Both the position numbers and the translations under genes were made by a program. A stretch of 39,334 nt of DNA from Acidobacteriota bacterium (GTDB lineage Bacteria; Acidobacteriota; Terriglobia; Terriglobales; Acidobacteriaceae): contig JAJZDM010000025.1 of NCBI GenBank assembly GCA_021806005.1, positions 1 through 39,334 of the forward strand. The letters are read 5' to 3'. Positions 1 through 7,453 of this stretch are shown here, piece after piece. Every line of letters begins with the position of its first letter. The first letter of the stretch is position 1. Under the pieces are notes generated by a model that was not told the DNA's origin, did not search any database, and was given only the letters and a program-made list of their open reading frames with translations.

Positions 1-66
1 GTATGGAAATCGCAAACCACGCGATTCCCACACTCCCACAACCTCGACGACTACGGGTTTATACCC

Positions 67-291
67 TCAACCCCAGCGCATATGGGGTACGCATCCTGAG
101 GGCAAGGTCAGAAATTGGCTTACTGAAAAGTACTCGATTAGGCGGCGGCGGCCGATCTTAAGGCTTGCCAGCTGACCGCTGGCAATCAGATAATCAACAG
201 AGCGGGTAGAAATACCGAGTGCAGACGCACACTCTTCCCTACTCAAAAGTAATGGTGCGACGCGGATTTGGGACTTAGGTGAGTTGCTCAT
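67..291 (-). CDS. Excisionase-like helix-turn-helix protein (copy 1)
   Basis: Predicted 75-residue DNA-binding protein. The core, with LLLSREECASALGIS followed by TRSVDYLIASGQLASLKIG, is a MerR/excisionase-type winged helix (HTH_17), as used by excisionases and small regulators of integrative elements. A longer reading to 390 exists. The ATG at 291 is preferred because it aligns with the start of the paralogue at 1729 (MSNSPKSQ against MTESPNPT) and both then sit exactly 63 bp from the same upstream motif. The ribosome site is weak. The two copies share the stretch DYLIASGQLASLKIG and differ at the C-terminus. No integrase is next to it, so a role in excision is inference; autoregulation through the upstream motif is equally possible. 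Confidence 0.7.
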   Translation of the reverse strand: MSNSPKSQIRVAPLLLSREECASALGISTRSVDYLIASGQLASLKIGRRRLIEYFSVSQFLTLPSGCVPHMRWG

Positions 292-353
292 AGTGCCCAC
301 CGTAAAGGGGTACGAGCCATGTGTGAAGTCGTACTGGAAGCCTCCATAACGGA

Positions 354-376
354 GGTGTATCCACTTGGTTAACCTA
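354..376 (-). promoter_or_regulatory. 23-bp motif upstream of HTH gene, copy 1
   Basis: This 23-bp block matches the block at 1792-1814 at 22 of 23 positions. On the plus strand it contains ACTTGGTTAACCTA, with the dyad GGTTAACC. Its lower edge lies 63 bp from the start codon at 291, the same distance as in copy 2, while the sequence between motif and gene is mostly diverged. That pattern suggests a conserved operator or promoter. Confidence 0.6.
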
Positions 377-553
377 CTTTGTATTTCCAACCCTCAAAAC
401 TTCAACCAAACTCGCATTATTCTTTGCTGCGTTGACTCGCACTATCGAGCAGCCGAGCGCATCCAGGCGCAGAAATCGAGTTTGGTTGGGTGCCTGTGAC
501 GTGTTTCTCATCGGGCGTTTCACCGCAGCCGAAAATGTATTTGTCGCATCCAT
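374..553 (-). CDS. Small unassigned ORF (59 aa)
   Basis: A possible 59-residue protein (MDATNTFSAAVKRPMRNTSQ at its start). The only positive evidence is an AAGGAGG sequence about 10 bases before the ATG at 553. The frame is open to 604 but that longer start has no ribosome site. It ends inside the 23-bp motif upstream of the first HTH gene. No family is recognised and no membrane segment or cysteine pattern is visible. An overlapping ORF on the plus strand (432-635) is equally open. Treat as a weak prediction. Confidence 0.25.
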   Translation of the reverse strand: MDATNTFSAAVKRPMRNTSQAPNQTRFLRLDALGCSIVRVNAAKNNASLVEVLRVGNTK

Positions 554-717
554 TGAGAGCGCTTCCTCCTTCCCGACAGCCATCATCTGCGGACCCGCAG
601 TCATAGCGAACGATGGGACGCTTTCAAACCGGTGATGCAGCGCCCCAACCGATGGAGCCTAGCCTCGCGTGCGAAGTATGATTGCGGCACTCTGGATTGA
701 CCCCCTTTGATGGTCTG

Positions 718-747
718 AACGGGCCCCGCCTGAAGGCGGGGCCCGTT
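718..747. terminator. Perfect 13-bp hairpin, terminator-like
   Basis: The arms AACGGGCCCCGCC (718-730) and GGCGGGGCCCGTT (735-747) are perfect inverted repeats around a TGAA loop. CCCTTGTTTTGG follows, a weak T-rich tract. It lies about 60 bp before the IS21-like relic, just inside sequence resembling an IS21 left end. It could be an intrinsic terminator shielding the element from outside transcription. Confidence 0.5.
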
Positions 748-807
748 CCCTTGTTTTGGGGTCTCAATCCCGGCAACGAGGACGGCTTGGCGATACGGAG
801 GGGCAGG

Positions 808-1365
808 ATGGAGCTATACGAGCAGGTCCGGCGGGGGTACGAGCATGGGGCCGGGACGATCCGCGCGGTAGCGCGGAGATTGGGAGTCCATCGGCGGGAG
901 GTGCGTCGGGCTTTGGCTGGCGCAGTGCCTGCAGAGCGGAAGAAGTTGGAACGTGAACGTCCGAAGTTGGCTGTGGCGCTGCCGTTCATCGAGGCGATTC
1001 TGGAAGCTGGCCGTTAGGCGCCGCACAGGCGGCGGCACAGCGCACGGCGCGTCTGGATCCGGCTGCGGCAGCAGAAGTCGGAAGTGGCCGTTGCCGAGTC
1101 CACGGTGCGCGAGTATGTGCGCCGGCGGAAGCATGCGACGGACTGCTGGGACGGGAGGTCTTCGTTGCCCAGCGCTGCAAGTTCGGCGGCGAGACGCAGG
1201 TGGACTGGCACGAGATCTAGGCCGAGTTTCACCCCACGGACGAAGACCTGTCCGCAGGGGCCCCGAAGTTGGACGGCCAGGTGCGCAAGGTCCACATCTT
1301 CGGCATGCGCTCGATGGCCTCGGGCGTGGCTTTTCGCCGGGCCTATCCGCAGGCTGAACCGTCCA
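808..1365 (+). pseudogene. istA: IS21-family transposase (IstA-like) relic
   Basis: The N-terminal part of an IS21-type transposase. It starts at ATG 808 after GGAGGGG, with MELYEQVRRGYEHGAGTIRA and then RLGVHRREVRRALAGAVP, a typical IstA helix-turn-helix. An in-frame TAG at 1015-1017 interrupts it; the same frame then continues with VAVAESTVREYVRRRK, so the break is a point nonsense change. After about 1140 the frame shifts and reads LLGREVFVAQ and GGETQVDWHEI, then another TAG, then VHIFGMRSMASGVAFRRAYP. The family then has a long catalytic region and an IstB partner, both absent here. At least two stops and one frameshift make it non-functional. The left end probably begins near 680, with GCGGCACTCTGGATTGACCC. 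Confidence 0.8.
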
Positions 1366-1530
1366 GACAGAATCCTCAACTACCGCCGCACCAAAGTGCG
1401 GCTGGGTGTGGCCGCGGCGGTCAAAGGCAACATCGGAACCCTGATGCGCCGCGGACGGAACTATCGCAACCTGAACTACCTGCTCCTCAAAGCGCAGCGC
1501 TTGGTGGCATTGAGGATTCAGTTGGCCTGA
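1366..1530 (+). pseudogene. C-terminal fragment of a second transposase (ISL3-like)
   Basis: Immediately after the IS21-like homology ends, the frame reads RILNYRRTKVRLGVAAAVKG and then LMRRGRNYRNLNYLLLKAQR. This resembles the C-terminal end of ISL3-type transposases, which carry a similar GNI-LxRRGRGYxNLxYLLLKAQR pattern. Only about 50 residues remain. The abrupt join at about 1365 indicates a deletion or insertion that fused two unrelated IS relics. Family assignment is from memory of the motif, hence the moderate confidence. Confidence 0.5.
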
Positions 1531-1729
1531 GATGGTGATTTCGCCGACTCAACTGCGCCATGCTAACGCAGCGAACGAGACGGCGGCTACCAATTTTAAG
1601 GCTCGCTAATTGGCCGCTGGCGATCAAGTAATCAACGGTCCGCAGAGAAATTCCGAGTGTAGCGGCACACTCGTTCCTGCTGATAAGTATTGGTTGGATG
1701 TGGCTTGTGGGGTTAGGTGATTCGGTCAT
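1487..1729 (-). CDS. Excisionase-like helix-turn-helix protein (copy 2)
   Basis: Paralogue of the gene at 67-291 with the same HTH_17 core (LISRNECAATLGIS and RTVDYLIASGQLASLKIG). ATG 1729 is chosen over the open extension to 1747 because it aligns with copy 1 and keeps the 63-bp distance to the shared upstream motif. The last 15 or so residues are read through the opposite strand of the ISL3-like relic, so the original C-terminus was probably replaced when the transposase remnants arrived. Whether the protein still folds is unknown; the DNA-binding core is intact. Confidence 0.6.
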   Translation of the reverse strand: MTESPNPTSHIQPILISRNECAATLGISLRTVDYLIASGQLASLKIGSRRLVRCVSMAQLSRRNHHLRPTESSMPPSAAL

Positions 1730-1791
1730 GCTGCTGACGCTAAACAAGACCGTGCCAGAAGGGCAGCTACACTAGCAGACTTTGAATCGCC

Positions 1792-1814
1792 GGTGTATAC
1801 ACTTGGTTAACCTA
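1792..1814 (-). promoter_or_regulatory. 23-bp motif upstream of HTH gene, copy 2
   Basis: Second copy of the motif at 354-376, differing at one base. Here the left part is a perfect 10-bp palindrome, GTGTATACAC, followed by TTGGTTAACC, which contains a second palindrome. It lies 63 bp from the start codon at 1729. It is a likely operator for the HTH proteins; TATACA on the minus strand could also serve as a -10 element. Confidence 0.6.
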
Positions 1815-2043
1815 ACTTTAACAACGAAGGTGCTGCAGGGTTATGGAGTTCAGAGCCGGACGGGTGATGGAGCCGTCTTGCTGGCTTGGAGCCTGGTCGA
1901 ACCATCCCGAAGCGCGGATGGGGGTGAAAGCGAGGCAACTTTGGATGCGATGGGGCATTTTGCAGACAAGGCCATGCCCGACAGGTTTCGCGCTCGCAGG
2001 GATCCATTGAGTGATCAGACTTGCATATGAGTTATGCGGCAAG
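1815..2043. other. Stretch without a recognised gene
   Basis: About 230 bases between the second HTH motif and the IS1380-like relic. Short open frames exist on both strands but none has a ribosome site together with recognisable protein content. I see no repeat or RNA structure here. Confidence 0.4.
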
Positions 2044-2364
2044 TTATCCACCCGTGGCTTCCAGTGCGGCGGCGATGTGAAGAAAGTCGCTCTGCCACGG
2101 GAACAACTGCGGTAAGTGCGCCACGATGCGCCGCACCGAAGCCACCATGCGTGTGCCCGGCTTCAGCAGTTGCTCGCGCAGCATCCACACCTGTGCCCGC
2201 GCCAGCGAGGTCAGGGCCGCCGCGAGGCGAATCTCCTGCATCTGCAGATAGGCCGCGGTGGCCATCAGCCCACCCAGTTGATTGGCCCAGAAGCGCTTGC
2301 AACTGGTGCGGTTCAGGTCGAGCGCCTTCAACTCCTTGATTCGGTCCTCGACATCGCCGCTCAA
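2044..2364 (-). pseudogene. IS1380-family transposase C-terminal relic
   Basis: The frame encodes DVEDRIKELKALDLNRTSCK and then FWANQLGGLMATAAYLQMQE, VRRIVAHLPQLFPWQSDFLH. This is the C-terminal end of an IS1380-type (DDE group 1) transposase, whose family ends with RIKELK..LDRTSC..F.AN.FR.L...AAY and a SVRR...LP pattern. The upstream catalytic part is missing: the region above 2364 has no matching reading. Only about 106 of the usual 400-plus residues remain. Confidence 0.7.
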
Positions 2365-2439
2365 GCATGTCCTCCTTCGCGAGGAGCACTTACTCGAATC
2401 GCCCTTTTAGCGCCGCTCGATCATGCAAGTGGCGCCGCC

Positions 2440-2496
2440 CCGTGTTGGCCTTGGCGCAAGGAACCCGGAAGGCGACTGAAGCCAAGGCCAACACGG
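2440..2496. repeat. 16-bp perfect inverted repeat
   Basis: CCGTGTTGGCCTTGGC (2440-2455) is repeated as its exact reverse complement at 2481-2496, with 25 bases between. No T-tract follows on either side, so it is not a standard terminator. It sits just beyond the broken IS1380-like relic and could be a pair of IS ends brought together, or a stable hairpin. It does not fit an integron attC consensus. Confidence 0.6.
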
Positions 2497-2538
2497 AAAG
2501 ACAAATAACTTGCCTTCAGGGTGGGTAGACGGTGTAAA

Positions 2539-2560
2539 AGTGCCACCAAAGTGCCACCAA
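2539..2560. repeat. Tandem 11-bp repeats next to tRNA 3' end
   Basis: AGTGCCACCAA occurs twice head to tail (2539-2549 and 2550-2560), about 70 bp beyond the tRNA-Arg CCA end. Short tandem repeats of this kind next to a tRNA 3' end are typical arm-type binding sites of tyrosine integrases in attachment sites. The integrase gene itself is not in the window. Confidence 0.5.
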
Positions 2561-2627
2561 AGGCTCTCCATCGAAACGGGAGGAATCGGGGGTTGGTGAT
2601 TAAACCCTTGTATTTATTGGAGTTTAT

Positions 2628-2704
2628 TGGTGGCCCGGGCAGGAGTCCAACCTGCGACCTTCGCGTTAGGAGTGCGCTGCTCTATGCAACTGAGCTACCG
2701 GGCC
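2628..2704 (-). tRNA. tRNA-Arg (anticodon CCU), with odd elbow bases
   Basis: The reverse complement folds as a 77-nt cloverleaf: acceptor GGCCCGG pairing with CCGGGCC, A73, encoded CCA; D arm GCTC/GAGC with a 9-nt loop; anticodon loop CTCCTAA; variable AGGTC; T stem GCAGG/CCTGC. Three features are unusual. The D loop has G18 followed by C19 instead of G19, and the T loop reads TTGGACT, so position 56 is G instead of C: the two changes are complementary and would keep a 19-56 pair in inverted form. The anticodon stem has mismatches at 27-43 (G/A) and 31-39 (A/C). It may be a functional variant or a decaying gene at an island boundary. Confidence 0.85.
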
Positions 2705-2855
2705 GGATGAAACGACGGCGTGGGGTGGGAGGCTGCAGGGTGGACCGCGAGGATCGACCATGAGGCCTGTTCCTAGTGTATCGCGGGAGTGGGAGCAGCA
2801 ATGGAGACAATGAAGTTTATTGGGCCGGGCCCGGTATGGAGGTAGAATCGAAGCT

Positions 2856-3833
2856 GTGCCAAAGTACTCCGTTGTCGTGCCATTCCACAACGAAGAGGAG
2901 AACGTCACCAAGCTCTATGACCGCGTAAAAGGCGTCATGGAGCAGGTGGGCTCCAGCTTTGAGCTGGTTTTTGTCGACGATGGCTCGCGCGACCGCACCT
3001 GCCGCATGCTGGAAGAGATTGCGGCCGTGGATTCGCGGGTGATGCTGATCAAGCTCCGGCGGAACTTTGGCCAGACGTCGGCGCTGGCGGCAGGGTTCGA
3101 CCACGCATCGGGCGAGTACATCCTGGCCATGGACGGGGATCTGCAGCACGATCCGGCCGAGATTCCCATGTTTCTGGCCAAGCTCGAAGAGGGCTACGAC
3201 GTGGTGAGTGGATGGAGGGCGAACCGGGCCGACAGCATGATGCTGCGCAGGGTGCCCTCCCGGATAGCCAACTGGATGATGGCCAGGCTCTCCGGGGTGA
3301 ACATCCACGACTTCGGCACGACGTTCAAGGCCTATCGCAGAGACGTGATCCACAATATCCCTCTCTATGGAGAGATGCATCGGTTTATCCCGGCGCTGGC
3401 AAGCTGGTTCGGAGCCAGTATCTGCGAGGTGGCGATCTCCAATCCAGCGCGGCAGTCGGGAAAGAGCCACTACGGGATTTCGCGTACCTTCCGGGTGTTC
3501 TTCGATCTGCTGACCGTTCGGTTTCTTTTGAAGTACATGACGCGGCCGCTGCACTTTTTTGGATCGCTGGGAGCGCTGAGCGTCCTCTCCGGTGGAGGGA
3601 TGGCGATGTGGCTGCTACTGCACAAGCTAATCTCCGGGCACAACGTGATGGACGAACATGCGCCGATGTTTACCATGGCGGCGGTGTTGATCCTGGCCGG
3701 GATCCAGCTGATCGGGGTGGGGTTGCTGGGCGAGCTGCAGGTGCGCCACTTCTTTACCCAGTCGCAAAATACCCCCTATGCGGTGGACCGTATCGTGCGC
3801 TATCGCTCTTCGGAAGAGAGACTGATGCACTGA
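2856..3833 (+). CDS. GT2 glycosyltransferase, dolichyl-phosphate-mannose-synthase-like
   Basis: Predicted to transfer a sugar from a nucleotide donor to a polyprenyl phosphate at the inner membrane (ArnC/GtrB/DPM1-like group). The N-terminal GT-A domain shows VVVPFHNEEENV, ELVFVDDGSRD and the metal-site region LAMDGDLQHDP, followed by FGTTFKAYRRDV. Two hydrophobic segments lie near the C-terminus (around FFGSLGALSVLSGGG and FTMAAVLILAGIQLIGVGLL), the usual layout for these enzymes. Length is about 325 residues, normal for the family. GTG 2856 is preferred: GGAGGT lies 12 bases before it and the protein then begins at the fold; the frame is open from ATG 2820. It stands alone between the tRNA and the two-component genes. 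Acceptor and sugar cannot be told. A relic of the same C-terminal end occurs at 29442-29606. Confidence 0.88.
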   Translation: MPKYSVVVPFHNEEENVTKLYDRVKGVMEQVGSSFELVFVDDGSRDRTCRMLEEIAAVDSRVMLIKLRRNFGQTSALAAGFDHASGEYILAMDGDLQHDPAEIPMFLAKLEEGYDVVSGWRANRADSMMLRRVPSRIANWMMARLSGVNIHDFGTTFKAYRRDVIHNIPLYGEMHRFIPALASWFGASICEVAISNPARQSGKSHYGISRTFRVFFDLLTVRFLLKYMTRPLHFFGSLGALSVLSGGGMAMWLLLHKLISGHNVMDEHAPMFTMAAVLILAGIQLIGVGLLGELQVRHFFTQSQNTPYAVDRIVRYRSSEERLMH

Positions 3834-4344
3834 AGACTGGTTGTGGAGGGCTTTGACTGACCATCAAGGTTGGCCGGAAGCCCGGCTGCATCGCTGCTAC
3901 CATCTTCCCAGGGAGCCGCGATAGAGCCAGAAGGCATCCATGCACCCGGTTCAACGTCGATCGCCCGCGCCGCACGTGAGATGTGGCCCGAGCGCGGAGC
4001 CCGCTGGCTGCCGAGAACAGGCGAACCGGTTTGCATCCGAATGGACGCCTAAGTCCTGGTGCTGCGCGAAGGCCGCGCTTGCCGGTGCGGTCTTCGACAC
4101 CCATCGCTGGGATCGGCTTGATTCAAGCGCCTGCGCCCACTATGCTGATTGGCATTGCTCAACATTTTGGGTGACGCCTGGGTATGGCTGGAGCATCGCT
4201 GGGGCATGGCAGGGGCAGCGCTTTGCGAAGCCGTAAACTCCGCATCCCTGCAGATGCAAAGCTGGATTCTCAGGGGTCGCCCAATGGTTCCCGCGCACGA
4301 TACAAATGTCTTGTGCCCAAGCCGCTGATGAGAGGCCGATTCGG
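3834..4344. other. Non-coding stretch upstream of the kinase
   Basis: About 510 bases without a convincing gene. Short frames on both strands lack ribosome sites and recognisable content. A weak sigma-54-like sequence (TGGCAGGGGCAGCGCT, 4207-4222) has GG and GC ten bases apart but a poor -12 half. I would not rely on it. Confidence 0.4.
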
Positions 4345-5493
4345 ATGCCCAACGGAAGAATTTCCACTGCGACGATTCCATTTGTGAAGATCTCCTGGAG
4401 AGAGTGGCACCGAGCGGCGGGGTTGGCGGGAGCGATAGCTGCCGTCGCACTTCTGCATTACGATACGCCCACGACCGATATCTGGGTGCATCCACTCCTG
4501 GAGCAGGCCTACTACATTCCCATTCTCCTCGCGGCGCTTTGGTTCGGTTGGAGGGGTGGGCTGGCGGCGGCCTGTCTCTCCGGGATGTCCTATATTCCTC
4601 ACATCATGATGGCCTGGAGCTTTGACCCTGAGTACCGGGCCGCCCAATACATTCAGATTGGAATGTTCTTCGCGATCGCAACCCTGACCGGCATTCTGGC
4701 CGACCACGAGCGTGCCCAACGGAAGAAGGTGGAAGAGACTGCCACGACACTCACTGAGGTCTACACACAGCTTCAGAAATCCATGGAGCAACTCCGTCGC
4801 GCGGACCGGCTTTCGGCTCTGGGGGAGCTCTCTGCGGGCCTGGCCCACGAAGTTCGTAACCCGCTTGGCTCGATCGAGGGCGCGGTTCAGATTCTTGGCC
4901 GCCACGATCTGGCCGAAGAGACACGGCAGGAGTTCGAGGAGATGGCATCGCGCGAGATCGCGCGGCTGAAGGGTTTGGTTACGCACTTCCTGGAGTTCGC
5001 ACGGCCCCAAACTCCGCGGGTCGTAGCGTCCGATGCAGGCCTTCTGCTTCAATCAGTAGCGAAGCTCGCCGCTGAGACCGCCAGGATGGCGAAAGTCGAG
5101 ATCGTCGTCGAGTCTGCTGCAACGGGGCCTTCGATTTTGATGGATCCGGAACAGATGCGGCAGGTTCTCCTCAATCTGACAATCAACGCAACGCAGGCGA
5201 TGCCGAAGGGCGGTAAAATCAGATTACGCGCAGTTCAGGACGACGAGTCGGTCCGGATCGAAGTTGAGGATGAAGGAGTGGGCATCTCGCCAGAAAACGT
5301 GGAGCGAGTCTTTGATCCTTTCTACACTACTCGGAGCGACGGAACCGGACTTGGTCTTCCAATTGCATATCGGATCGTGAGCCAGCATGGCGGGCACATC
5401 GCCGCATGGAAAAACCCAGAACGCGGCATGACGTTCGTCGTGACACTGCCCTTCACCGTCTCTGGCGTCGAAGCAGCTTCCAAAGGACACTAG
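4345..5493 (+). CDS. Membrane sensor histidine kinase, NtrB-like
   Basis: Predicted sensor kinase that phosphorylates the NtrC-type regulator encoded immediately downstream. Residues 25-115 contain about three or four hydrophobic segments with short loops and no large periplasmic domain. A coiled region (120-150) leads to the phosphoacceptor helix, LGELSAGLAHEVRNPLGSIE, with His168. The ATPase domain has the N box NLTINATQAMP, the G1 box DEGVGISPENVERVFDPF and a G2 box GTGLGLPIAYRIV. Length 382 residues. ATG 4345 is chosen over an open frame to 4306 because AGAGG lies nine bases before it. The stop codon directly abuts the ATG of the regulator. The signal is unknown; the position beside Cus-like efflux and cytochrome genes suggests metal or redox stress, which is inference. 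Confidence 0.9.
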   Translation: MPNGRISTATIPFVKISWREWHRAAGLAGAIAAVALLHYDTPTTDIWVHPLLEQAYYIPILLAALWFGWRGGLAAACLSGMSYIPHIMMAWSFDPEYRAAQYIQIGMFFAIATLTGILADHERAQRKKVEETATTLTEVYTQLQKSMEQLRRADRLSALGELSAGLAHEVRNPLGSIEGAVQILGRHDLAEETRQEFEEMASREIARLKGLVTHFLEFARPQTPRVVASDAGLLLQSVAKLAAETARMAKVEIVVESAATGPSILMDPEQMRQVLLNLTINATQAMPKGGKIRLRAVQDDESVRIEVEDEGVGISPENVERVFDPFYTTRSDGTGLGLPIAYRIVSQHGGHIAAWKNPERGMTFVVTLPFTVSGVEAASKGH

Positions 5494-6897
5494 ATGGCGA
5501 ACGAAAACATCCTCGTAGTCGATGACGATCTCAGCCAGAGACGACTGATCGAGTTCTGGCTGAAGGAAGAAGGCTATTCCGTCCTAGCTGCATCCGATTG
5601 CAACACTGGGCTGCAGGCGTTCACCGATGCATCGCCCGCGCTGGTGGTTACCGACATCCGAATGCCAGGTCTCAGCGGCCTGGATCTTCTGGGCCGCATC
5701 AAGGCCATCAATCCCGACACGCCCGTCATTCTGATCACCGCGTTTGGAGCGGTTGGCGACGCCGTTGCCGCTATGAAGCTGGGAGCAGCCGACTATGTGT
5801 TGAAGCCCCTGAATCCCGAGGAACTGAAGGTAAACGTTCAGCGAGCCCTGGAACACCAGCAACTGCTGAACGAAAACCGCTATCTGCGCGATTTCAGTTC
5901 CACCGCCTTTCGGTTTGAGAATCTGGTCGCGGGTTCGAAACGGATGCACCATGTCTTCAGTCTTGCGGCGCAGGTTGCGCGACGCGACTCAACCGTTCTG
6001 GTGACGGGGGAGTCCGGAACAGGCAAAGAGTTGATTGCGAAAGCGATCCACCAGAACAGTCTCAGGGCGGCGAAGCCGTTCATCACGGTGAATTGCGGGG
6101 CTATTCCCGAGAATCTGATCGAGTCGGAGCTGTTCGGCCACCGCAAAGGATCGTTCACAGGAGCCATCGCCGACCGCATCGGGAAGTTCGAATCCGCTAA
6201 CGAGGGTACCGTCTTTCTCGATGAGATCGGCGAACTTCCCGTCAATCTCCAGGTTCGGCTGCTGCGCGTCATTCAAGAACGCGAGATCGATAAGATCGGT
6301 TTTCCAAAGCCCATTCCAGTGAACGTGCGCATCATCGCGGCGACCAATCGGGACCTCCGTATGCTGATTGAAGACGGTCACTTTCGCGAGGACTTGTTTT
6401 ACCGGTTGAGCGTTGTGACCGTCGAACTGCCACCGCTGCGGGAGCGACGCGAGGATATTCCTCTACTGTTCACGCATTTTCTGAAGAAACACTGTAGGCG
6501 CTACAAGTTGCCGATGCCATCCATCAACGAGGATGTCCTGGAGTTCCTGACGCATTACGACTGGCCGGGCAATGTGAGGGAACTGGAGAACGTGGTGGAG
6601 CATGCTGTCGTGCTTGGCACTTCGGAGATAATTCATATCGAGGACCTGCCAGCTCCGATCCGCCAGGCAACGTCCAGAGTGTCCTCGATAAGTCTGAAGC
6701 TGCCCGATGAAGGTATCGATCTCGAGCAAGTGGAAAAGGAGATTCTGCTACAGGCACTCGAGAAGTTCCAATGGAACCAGACGAAAGCGTCTCGCTACCT
6801 GAATATCAGCCGCAAGACGCTCATCTACAGGATGGAGAAGTTCTCTCTGATGCCGCCTGCGTCCACCACGCCGCATATCAACGACGAAGGTGATTGA
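5494..6897 (+). CDS. NtrC-family sigma-54-dependent response regulator
   Basis: Predicted enhancer-binding activator of sigma-54 RNA polymerase, 467 residues, full length. The receiver domain (1-120) has the acidic pair DDD near residue 10, phosphoacceptor Asp54 in VVTDIRMPG and Lys104 in VLKPLN. The AAA+ domain (about 140-380) carries Walker A GESGTGKE (172-179), the sigma-54 contact loop as GSFTGA (219-224, Ser for the usual Ala), Walker B FLDEIGE (241-247) and an R-finger region in ATNRDL. A Fis-type helix-turn-helix closes the protein: NQTKASRYLNISRKTLIYRM. It is the partner of the upstream kinase. Sigma-54-type promoters and repeated dyads elsewhere in this window are candidate targets. 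Confidence 0.95.
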   Translation: MANENILVVDDDLSQRRLIEFWLKEEGYSVLAASDCNTGLQAFTDASPALVVTDIRMPGLSGLDLLGRIKAINPDTPVILITAFGAVGDAVAAMKLGAADYVLKPLNPEELKVNVQRALEHQQLLNENRYLRDFSSTAFRFENLVAGSKRMHHVFSLAAQVARRDSTVLVTGESGTGKELIAKAIHQNSLRAAKPFITVNCGAIPENLIESELFGHRKGSFTGAIADRIGKFESANEGTVFLDEIGELPVNLQVRLLRVIQEREIDKIGFPKPIPVNVRIIAATNRDLRMLIEDGHFREDLFYRLSVVTVELPPLRERREDIPLLFTHFLKKHCRRYKLPMPSINEDVLEFLTHYDWPGNVRELENVVEHAVVLGTSEIIHIEDLPAPIRQATSRVSSISLKLPDEGIDLEQVEKEILLQALEKFQWNQTKASRYLNISRKTLIYRMEKFSLMPPASTTPHINDEGD

Positions 6898-7453
6898 GTT
6901 TCTGGGAGTAGCGCCATCCCGATCATGGGATGCGAGTTATGGGGATTACCTTTCATTCACATCTTGTCAGGCCGGCCGAGCCACGACCTGCGGCTCATCT
7001 TCGGTCTCCTGAAGCGAGAAGAGCTTGATCGTCTCGCCGCTCACGTGTCCGTTGATCTGGAGATGCTCCCCGGCGGAGTGCGCATGGTTTCGTGCTTCGC
7101 AGCGGGCATATAGAGCCACTTAACTGCCACCAGAGCATAACTGGCGTGTTGCCCGCCGCATGTCTGCACGTTGAACGTGTCGGTCTCTTCGGCTTCATTG
7201 GCACTCTGTCAAACATGGAGTGACCGGTGATTTCAGCCAAAAGGTCGGACCGCTGCGTTCGCCTGCGATAACCAGGGAACCGCCAAGGCGGAGAGAAGTG
7301 CAAGGGGACGGGGAGAAGCTTTTCCATGGAAGTCCGCTGAAGTGACAGAAATCCGTGAACACTGCGTCTGAACCAGACGCAGTGGCGAAACGGGAGAGCA
7401 ACCCAAATTGCCGGGATCGGCCATGGTATCTGACCGATCCGGTCTGCCTCTTG
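6898..7453. other. Intergenic stretch between convergent genes, possible gene remnant
   Basis: About 555 bases between the regulator and the end of the minus-strand set. On the minus strand a 50-codon frame (7119 to 6967, GTG start, containing AGEHLQINGHVSGETIKLFS) looks protein-like, but an in-frame stop lies just above it and no ribosome site is clear. I read it as a possible broken gene of unknown kind. A hairpin at 7361-7383 is listed separately. Nothing else was recognised. Confidence 0.35.
7361..7383 (-). terminator. 10-bp hairpin downstream of the TPR gene
   Basis: ACTGCGTCTG (7361-7370) and CAGACGCAGT (7374-7383) form a perfect stem with a 3-base loop, about 70 bases beyond the stop of the last minus-strand gene. 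The following minus-strand sequence is only weakly T-rich, so it may be a weak terminator or an RNA-stabilising hairpin at the end of the transcript. Confidence 0.4.

Noticed and set aside
2440-2496. Inverted repeat considered as an integron attC site.
   Set aside because: The core sites do not fit RYYYAAC and GTTRRRY.
4140-4165. TTGGCATTGCTC considered as a sigma-54 promoter for the kinase gene.
   Set aside because: The GG and GC elements are not ten bases apart.
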